Position numbers and translations under genes: made by a program. Of a DNA stretch of 11,621 bases, positions 7,818 to 11,621 are shown in pieces (positions within the stretch are counted from its first letter, which is position 1; each line of letters starts with the position of its first letter). Origin of the DNA: an uncultured Paludibacter sp. Its GTDB lineage: Bacteria; Bacteroidota; Bacteroidia; Bacteroidales; Paludibacteraceae. Location: assembly GCA_937927845.1 (NCBI GenBank), contig CALFXE010000302.1, forward strand, positions 1 to 11,621. The letters are read 5' to 3'. The notes below the pieces were generated by a model. It searched no databases, had not been told where the DNA came from, and saw nothing but the letters and a program-made list of their open reading frames with translations.

Positions 7818-8576
7818 ATGTATATGGATAATGATGGTATGGTTCTTCGTACGGAACATCTGTTTAAAAAATATGGTAAACGGTTGGTTGTAAACGATGT
7901 CTCTATTGATGTAAAACAAGGAGAGATTGTGGGTTTGTTAGGTCCAAATGGTGCCGGCAAAACCACTACGTTTTATATGACAACCGGTTTGGTTACTCCT
8001 AATTCAGGGAAGATTTTCTTAAACGAAGTGGAAATTACTAAATATCCTGTTTACAAAAGAGCTCAAAGTGGTATTGGTTATCTTGCACAGGAAGCTTCGG
8101 TCTTTAGAAAAATGACTGTAGAAGACAATATTAAATCAGTATTGGAAATGACTAAGTTTAGCAAGGCATATCAAAAGGAAAAATTGGAAACTTTAATTAC
8201 TGAGTTCAATCTGGGACATGTGAGATTTAATATTGGTGACAGACTATCGGGTGGTGAGCGCAGGCGTACTGAAATTGCACGTTGTCTGGCTATTGAGCCG
8301 CGATTTATTATGCTTGATGAACCTTTTGCCGGTGTCGATCCTATTGCCGTACAAGATATTCAGGATATAGTCTGGAAGTTGAAAGATAAAAATATTGGTA
8401 TTTTGATTACAGACCATAATGTTGATGAGACTTTATCGATTACCGATAGGGCTTATTTGTTGTTTGAAGGTCGGATTTTATATCAAGGTACTTCCGAAGA
8501 ATTAGCTGCCAATCCGGTAGTTAGGGAAAAGTACTTAGGTCGTGATTTCGAGTTAAAAAAGAAATCAAGAGTGTGA
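7818..8576 (+). CDS. lptB: LPS export ABC transporter ATP-binding protein LptB
   Basis: LptB is the cytosolic ATPase that powers LptFG, extracting LPS from the inner membrane and pushing it along the Lpt bridge to the outer membrane. The 252-residue protein has every ABC motif: Walker A GPNGAGKT at 42-49, Q-loop Q91 in YLAQEASVF (the LptB-typical form), signature LSGGERRR at 143-150, Walker B FIMLDEP at 163-169 with catalytic E168, D-loop near 173 and switch H200 in ITDHNV. The long C-terminal part (GRDFEL) fits LptB rather than amino-acid LivG transporters. Length is slightly above the usual 240. ATGs occur at residues 1, 3 and 8; the first (7818) is used here, and a start at M8 is possible. 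The partner permeases are not in the window. Confidence 0.95.
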   Translation: MYMDNDGMVLRTEHLFKKYGKRLVVNDVSIDVKQGEIVGLLGPNGAGKTTTFYMTTGLVTPNSGKIFLNEVEITKYPVYKRAQSGIGYLAQEASVFRKMTVEDNIKSVLEMTKFSKAYQKEKLETLITEFNLGHVRFNIGDRLSGGERRRTEIARCLAIEPRFIMLDEPFAGVDPIAVQDIQDIVWKLKDKNIGILITDHNVDETLSITDRAYLLFEGRILYQGTSEELAANPVVREKYLGRDFELKKKSRV

Positions 8577-8608
8577 TTGCAAGCCTTTAATTGAAAATAT
8601 ATTATTCT

Positions 8609-9622
8609 ATGCAAAAATTTATAGACTATTCTCTTCTCAATCATAATACTTTCGGTGTTGATGTAAAAGCAAAGATATTTATAGAATTTGATTCTACTGA
8701 TGAGTTAATTCAATATATAAAAGAAGGAAATCTTGTTGATAATAAATATTTAGTTATTGGTCAAGGTAGTAATTTGTTGTTCCTAAATGATTTTGATGGT
8801 GTTGTTCTTCATTCTGCAATTAATGGAATCGAATTAATTGAGGAGAATGAGGATTCTGTAATAATTGAAGTAGGTTCGGTTGTTATAGTCGATGATTTGA
8901 TAGAATATTGTGTGGATAGAAATTGGGCGGGTATAGAAAATCTGTCGTTGATACCCGGTGAAGTTGGTGCTGCTGCTGTTCAGAATATCGGTGCATATGG
9001 TGTAGAGATAAAAGATGTTGTGCAAAAGGTAAAAGCTGTACGAATTACTGATGCTGAAAAGATAAATTTAACCCAATCTGAATGTAAATATGCTTATAGA
9101 GACAGTATCTTTAAAAAAGAGTTGAAAAATAAGTTGATTATTACTTCCGTTGTATTAAAACTAAGTAAAAGACCTGTTTATAACTTGTCATACCAACATC
9201 TTGAGACTGCTGTAAAACAGCGTGGCGAATTAAATTTGAGAAATATCAGACAGACAATAATTGACATAAGGGAGTCGAAATTACCGAATCCGAAAGTTAT
9301 TGGTAATGCAGGAAGTTTCTTTATGAATCCGGTTGTCAGTATTGAAAAATTTAACGAACTAATAAGTGTATATCCCAATTTGCCGCATTATCATATCAGT
9401 AATAACACGAAAAAAATACCTGCTGCTTGGTTGATTGATCAATGTGGTTGGAAAGGAAAAGTCATAGGCAATGTTGGTGTCTATGAAAAGCAAGCCCTTG
9501 TACTGATAAATTGTGGTGGTGCAAAAGGTAAAGAAATTGCTGATTTGAGTTACAAAATTCAAACTTCGGTAAAAGATAAATTTGGTATCAAACTTACACC
9601 TGAAGTCAATTTTATTGATTAG
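8609..9622 (+). CDS. murB: UDP-N-acetylmuramate dehydrogenase MurB
   Basis: MurB is the FAD enzyme that uses NADPH to reduce UDP-GlcNAc-enolpyruvate to UDP-MurNAc, the second committed step of peptidoglycan synthesis. An in-frame TTG at 8591 would add six residues, but the ATG at 8609 gives MQKFIDYSLLNHNTFG, the usual beginning of this enzyme, and 337 residues. Motifs from that start: FAD-binding GQGSNLLF at 51-58; IPGEVGAAAVQNIGAYG at 115-131; YRDSIFK at 163-169 with R164; GNAGSFFMNPV at 232-242 with the proton donor S236; and the C-terminal PEVNFI with E332. These equal the Arg, Ser and Glu of the E. coli-type (type I) enzyme. It ends the plus-strand operon, starting 32 bases after lptB, and its stop is 3 bases from the convergent mltG stop. 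Confidence 0.96.
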   Translation: MQKFIDYSLLNHNTFGVDVKAKIFIEFDSTDELIQYIKEGNLVDNKYLVIGQGSNLLFLNDFDGVVLHSAINGIELIEENEDSVIIEVGSVVIVDDLIEYCVDRNWAGIENLSLIPGEVGAAAVQNIGAYGVEIKDVVQKVKAVRITDAEKINLTQSECKYAYRDSIFKKELKNKLIITSVVLKLSKRPVYNLSYQHLETAVKQRGELNLRNIRQTIIDIRESKLPNPKVIGNAGSFFMNPVVSIEKFNELISVYPNLPHYHISNNTKKIPAAWLIDQCGWKGKVIGNVGVYEKQALVLINCGGAKGKEIADLSYKIQTSVKDKFGIKLTPEVNFID

Positions 9623-9625
9623 CAC

Positions 9626-10666
9626 TTAACGTATTCCCCTTTCATTTAAAGCTCTCTGATATTTTCTGGCATTGCGCATATGTTCAGCTCCTGTTGCAGC
9701 AAAATTATGCTCTCCATTAAATGTTTCTTTCGCAGCCATAAATAAAAAATTATGCTTTTCGTAATTCAATACAGCATCTATACAAACTATTGATGGTATG
9801 CGTATTGGTCCCGGTGGTAATCCTATGTTTTGATATGTATTGTATGGCGAAATAGTTTTTGTGTGTACAGTAAGAATTCTTTTTAATCCAAAATCTCCCA
9901 AAGCAAATTTTATGGTCGGGCAAGCTTGTAATGGCATTTTCTTTTTTAATCTATTGATATAAAGTCCTGCAATAATCGGATATTCATGATTTTTATTTGT
10001 TTCTTCCTGAATTATAGACGCTAAAGTCATAACCTCAACAGGAGTCATCGGAATTGCTTTTGCTTTTTCAAGTCTATTGTTATTCCAAAACGCATCATAT
10101 TCTTTTTTCATCCTATCGAATAATTCGTATGAATCTGTATCCCAATAAAACTCATAAGTATTTGGTATGAAAAGAGATACTGATGTGTTCGGATTAAGAT
10201 TGTATTGTTTTAAAAAACTTGTGTCATTGAGTAAAGAGTCAATACTTAAAGAATCTGCCATAATCTGTGAACTTAATTTTGCAGCAAGTTGTGGCTTTGT
10301 GCGTATATTATTGAAACTCAGGTGCAGAGGCTCTTGTTTGCCGCTTCTTAACTTCCGGATTAATTCAATATTCGACATTTTATTATGTATTGAATAACGA
10401 CCTGGTTTAATATTTTCTTCATACTTTAATAACTGTGCGACCCATCTCAAAGTATTGATATTAGAGATTGTGTAATTATCATTCAGTTGAGCAATCACAT
10501 CTTCAAACCTATCATTGTCACGGATATATATATAGCTGTCGTCTTCAACATCTTTCAAGTTTGGTGCTGAAAACACATAATAACCGCTTGCTGATAGTAT
10601 TATTGCGACACTTATTAATATTATTGCACCTATAAAAAGTAATTTAATTGACTTCTTTAATTTCAT
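9626..10666 (-). CDS. mltG: Endolytic murein transglycosylase MltG
   Basis: MltG (YceG family) is an inner-membrane lytic transglycosylase that cuts nascent peptidoglycan strands and sets glycan length. The 346-residue protein has one N-terminal membrane helix (about 8-30), a LysM-like segment (about 40-110) and a YceG catalytic domain (about 115-340). The active-site stretch is LASIIQEET at 215-223. E222 aligns with the second Glu of the typical ExE form and is probably catalytic, while the first position is Gln. Other family blocks are PNTYEFYW at 168-175, INRLKKKMPLQACPTIKFALG at 237-257, SPYNTYQNIGLPPGPI at 273-288 and FMAAKETFNGEHNFA at 309-323. It faces murB tail to tail and has its own promoter (10694-10725). 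Identity is secure; only the assignment of the catalytic Glu is tentative. Confidence 0.95.
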   Translation of the reverse strand: MKLKKSIKLLFIGAIILISVAIILSASGYYVFSAPNLKDVEDDSYIYIRDNDRFEDVIAQLNDNYTISNINTLRWVAQLLKYEENIKPGRYSIHNKMSNIELIRKLRSGKQEPLHLSFNNIRTKPQLAAKLSSQIMADSLSIDSLLNDTSFLKQYNLNPNTSVSLFIPNTYEFYWDTDSYELFDRMKKEYDAFWNNNRLEKAKAIPMTPVEVMTLASIIQEETNKNHEYPIIAGLYINRLKKKMPLQACPTIKFALGDFGLKRILTVHTKTISPYNTYQNIGLPPGPIRIPSIVCIDAVLNYEKHNFLFMAAKETFNGEHNFAATGAEHMRNARKYQRALNERGIR

Positions 10667-10693
10667 TGTTTATATTTATGAATTTTGAGGCTG

Positions 10694-10725
10694 CAAATTT
10701 AAATATTTTCTTTTGCTTTATCAAA
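10694..10725 (-). promoter_or_regulatory. Bacteroidota-type promoter for mltG
   Basis: On the minus strand the -7 box reads TAAATTTG (10701 to 10694) and the -33 box TTTG (10725 to 10722), separated by 20 bases. The ATG at 10666 lies 27 bases beyond the -7 box. Its -33 region sits inside the divergent tRNA promoter. Confidence 0.7.
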
Positions 10726-10742
10726 ATTTCTTTTTATATTTG
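10712..10742 (+). promoter_or_regulatory. Bacteroidota-type promoter for tRNA-Ser
   Basis: TTTG (10712-10715) is followed by 19 bases and then TATATTTG (10735-10742), a perfect TAnnTTTG. The mature tRNA begins 18 bases after the box, so the primary transcript would carry only a short 5' leader. Confidence 0.7.
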
Positions 10743-10759
10743 CACCCGCTAAGTAAAAC

Positions 10760-10846
10760 GGAAGTGTGGGTGAGTGGCTGAAACCACCGGTTTGCTAAAC
10801 CGACGTACGGGCGACCGTACCGCGAGTTCGAATCTCGCCGCTTCCG
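10760..10846 (+). tRNA. tRNA-Ser (anticodon GCT)
   Basis: All arms fold. The acceptor GGAAGTG (10760-10766) pairs with CGCTTCC (10839-10845), with one T-G pair and discriminator G10846. The D stem is GGT/ACC around the GAGTGGCTGAA loop. The anticodon loop TTGCTAA (10792-10798) has GCT at 10794-10796, closed by CGGT/ACCG with a C-A mismatch at the outer pair. A long class II variable arm GTACGG/CCGTAC has loop GCGA. The T arm is GCGAG-TTCGAAT-CTCGC (10822-10838). The long variable arm and GCT anticodon identify serine for AGC/AGU codons. The 3' CCA is not encoded (GCAAAA follows). Confidence 0.97.
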
Positions 10847-10876
10847 CAAAAAATAAAAGATAAAACATAAAATACT

Positions 10877-11268
10877 TTATAGTTTGCTTGTCCAGTCTTC
10901 AATATCCTGTTTTATCAAATCCCAGAATTTACCTCTTAAACACATTGGTTCAAAATCACAATCAGCATATTCAAAATCGATTAATTTTTTGATCAATTCC
11001 TCTCTTGTGTGTGAATAAGGATAGCGTTCCGAATGAAGAACCAACATTTGTTCTAAAGAAATTATGTCAATCAGTTCATGAATATCCCAAAAATCTTTCA
11101 TTCTTCCATTTTGTCCAATAACTTCCATTTTCATAGCGGCAATTTCTTCTAATGTAGCCATGCGAACCTTGTACCTCCAACCAACCTGAATGGGAAGAGT
11201 AGTTCAATGTCCATAAGTTGGCATAATATATTCCAAAGGGTATCTGAAACAGTTTCTTTATAGAGAAG
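10877..11268 (-). pseudogene. Broken AbiEii/AbiGii-type nucleotidyltransferase, internally deleted and frameshifted
   Basis: Two pieces of one gene lie in different frames. The downstream piece (11161 to 10877) encodes 94 residues beginning MATLEEIAAMKMEVIG and continuing KDFWDIHELID and YPYSH, the C-terminal part of the Bacteroidota AbiEii-like nucleotidyltransferase family. The upstream piece (about 11268 to 11170) reads LLYKETVSDTLWNIL and ends FRLVGGT, the N-terminal helix and the start of the nucleotidyltransferase glycine motif. After GGT the frame goes into RFAWLH and stops at 11149. The other frame runs YKVRMATLEE, which in intact relatives lies well inside the protein. The middle, with the catalytic Asp-x-Asp region, is therefore absent, and no start codon remains before LLYKE. 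AbiEii-type proteins are toxins of abortive-infection or toxin-antitoxin pairs. No antitoxin (AbiEi-like) gene is seen. The family call is from memory of its motifs. Confidence 0.75.
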
Positions 11269-11281
11269 TCGTCTTGACTTT

Positions 11282-11300
11282 TTAAGAATGGAACTCTTAA
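11282..11300. repeat. Small inverted repeat TTAAGA/TCTTAA
   Basis: Six-base arms flank a 7-base loop just beyond the lost 5' end of the AbiEii-like remnant. The stem is A/T-rich and weak. It might be the scar of a rearrangement or nothing. Confidence 0.3.
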
Positions 11301-11345
11301 CCACTGTAAAAAATAGGAACCCGACTGCAACTATACGGGAGATTA

Positions 11346-11513
11346 ACCAACTACGGCTGATTTGGGGTTTCCTCAGTCGCTCTTTTGGCTTCGCCAAGTC
11401 GCTCTTTCGGAAGGACACGCTCGTTAGCGGATGGGTGTAAGCCGACTACGACTGCAGAGGAGTTCCCTCAGTCGCTGCGCTCCATCGGGATGACACGCTC
11501 GTTAGCGAGCGAT
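11346..11513. repeat. Two imperfect tandem copies of a REP-like, GC-richer repeat
   Basis: Copy 1 (about 11346-11433) and copy 2 (about 11443-11513) share an opening of the form ACTACGrCTG...TTyCCTCAGTCGCT. The 11-mer CCTCAGTCGCT is at 11371-11381 and 11466-11476. They also share the exact 16-mer GACACGCTCGTTAGCG at 11414-11429 and 11492-11507. Their middles differ: copy 1 holds a TTGGC-TTC-GCCAA hairpin (11385-11397) and copy 2 a GCGCTCCATCGGGAT segment. Copy 2 ends in a perfect CGCTCG-TTAG-CGAGCG hairpin. The stretch is visibly richer in G and C than the rest of the window and carries no believable gene. I recall similar CCATCGGGATGACA strings as dispersed repeats in Bacteroidota, but could not check. 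Confidence 0.7.
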
Positions 11514-11518
11514 ATATA

Positions 11519-11583
11519 CCGCCACTCTAAGTGTTTCTGTAACATTATCCTTTTTGCAGTGGCGGCGCAGGAAGTCTTGCGCC
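11519..11583. repeat. Paired inverted repeats near the window end
   Basis: CCGCCACT (11519-11526) is complemented by AGTGGCGG (11558-11565), an 8-base perfect inverted repeat around 31 bases. Overlapping its right arm, GGCGCA (11564-11569) pairs with TGCGCC (11578-11583) around 8 bases. The two stems share two bases, so they are mutually competing structures. No gene is seen from 11514 to the end. Confidence 0.5.
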
Positions 11584-11621
11584 GGTCGTGCACTAATGTC
11601 ATTCGTTTTACAATGCTAAAC

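Larger units (their letters stand above)
11269..11621. other. Gene-free, repeat-bearing stretch at the right edge
   Basis: These 353 bases contain the small inverted repeat, the two REP-like copies and the terminal inverted repeats listed separately. The one open minus-strand frame that spans part of it (11418 to 11149) is read through repeat sequence into the AbiEii-like remnant and is not a real gene. No promoter with both boxes, transposase fragment or tRNA-end duplication is visible. Confidence 0.6.

Noticed and set aside
8591..8608. TTG start for murB
   Set aside because: The extra six residues (through YYS) do not look like the family; the ATG at 8609 gives the usual MurB beginning.
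10877..11161. 94-residue frame as an intact small gene
   Set aside because: The MATLEEIAAMK start is an internal stretch of a larger family, and the matching N-terminal piece lies just upstream in another frame, so it is part of a pseudogene.
11149..11418. 89-residue open frame on the minus strand
   Set aside because: Its first half is read through repeat-type intergenic sequence and its second half is the AbiEii-like N-terminal remnant ending at a frameshift stop. It is not a gene in its own right.
11346..11513. CRISPR array
   Set aside because: There are only two copies, with unequal length, internal hairpins and no spacer-like regular interval; no cas gene is present.
11519..11583. Integron attC site
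   Set aside because: The inverted repeats do not show the attC core-site pattern at both ends, and no integrase is seen.
10840..11621. Duplicate of the tRNA-Ser 3' end as an attachment site of an integrated element
   Set aside because: I looked for a second copy of the CTCGCCGCTTCCG end to the right and found none within the window.

Overview
The window looks like the chromosome of a low-GC member of the Bacteroidota, most likely order Bacteroidales. Three things support this. Four intergenic sites match the Bacteroidota promoter consensus (TTTG, then 19-21 bases, then TAnnTTTG). Ribosome-binding purine tracts are absent before the starts. The gene families are typical of the phylum: a DUF4105/Lnb-type lipoprotein N-acyltransferase, a TPR/HEAT protein and a Crp-like regulator. 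All assignments come from reading the sequence; no database search was run.

Layout. (1) 1-1988, plus strand: a non-hydrolysing UDP-GlcNAc 2-epimerase whose N-terminal signature is missing, then a polysaccharide deacetylase-like protein. This resembles the end of a capsule or O-antigen locus. (2) 1997-5856, minus strand: a tight three-gene unit transcribed crp-like regulator, 739-residue TPR protein, rsgA. (3) 5857-6020: a divergent intergenic region with one consensus promoter on each strand. (4) 6021-9622, plus strand: an envelope-assembly run of lnb-like acyltransferase, gamma-carbonic-anhydrase-like hexapeptide protein, lptB and murB, with gaps of about 20-30 bases. (5) 9626-10666, minus strand: mltG, convergent with murB and 3 bases from it. 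(6) 10760-10846: tRNA-Ser(GCT), whose promoter overlaps the mltG promoter. (7) 10877-11621: an internally deleted AbiEii-like nucleotidyltransferase pseudogene, then a GC-richer stretch of REP-like repeats and inverted repeats.

Functional theme. Most genes build or maintain the envelope: activated ManNAc supply, glycan modification, lipoprotein acylation, LPS transport, peptidoglycan precursor synthesis and glycan-strand termination. The crp-TPR-rsgA unit is the least understood block and the best candidate for undescribed biology. It couples a regulator with a non-canonical ligand pocket, a large cytosolic scaffold and a ribosome-assembly GTPase. I found no CRISPR array, intact mobile element or complete defence system. 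The only defence or toxin-antitoxin trace is the broken AbiEii-like gene next to the tRNA.
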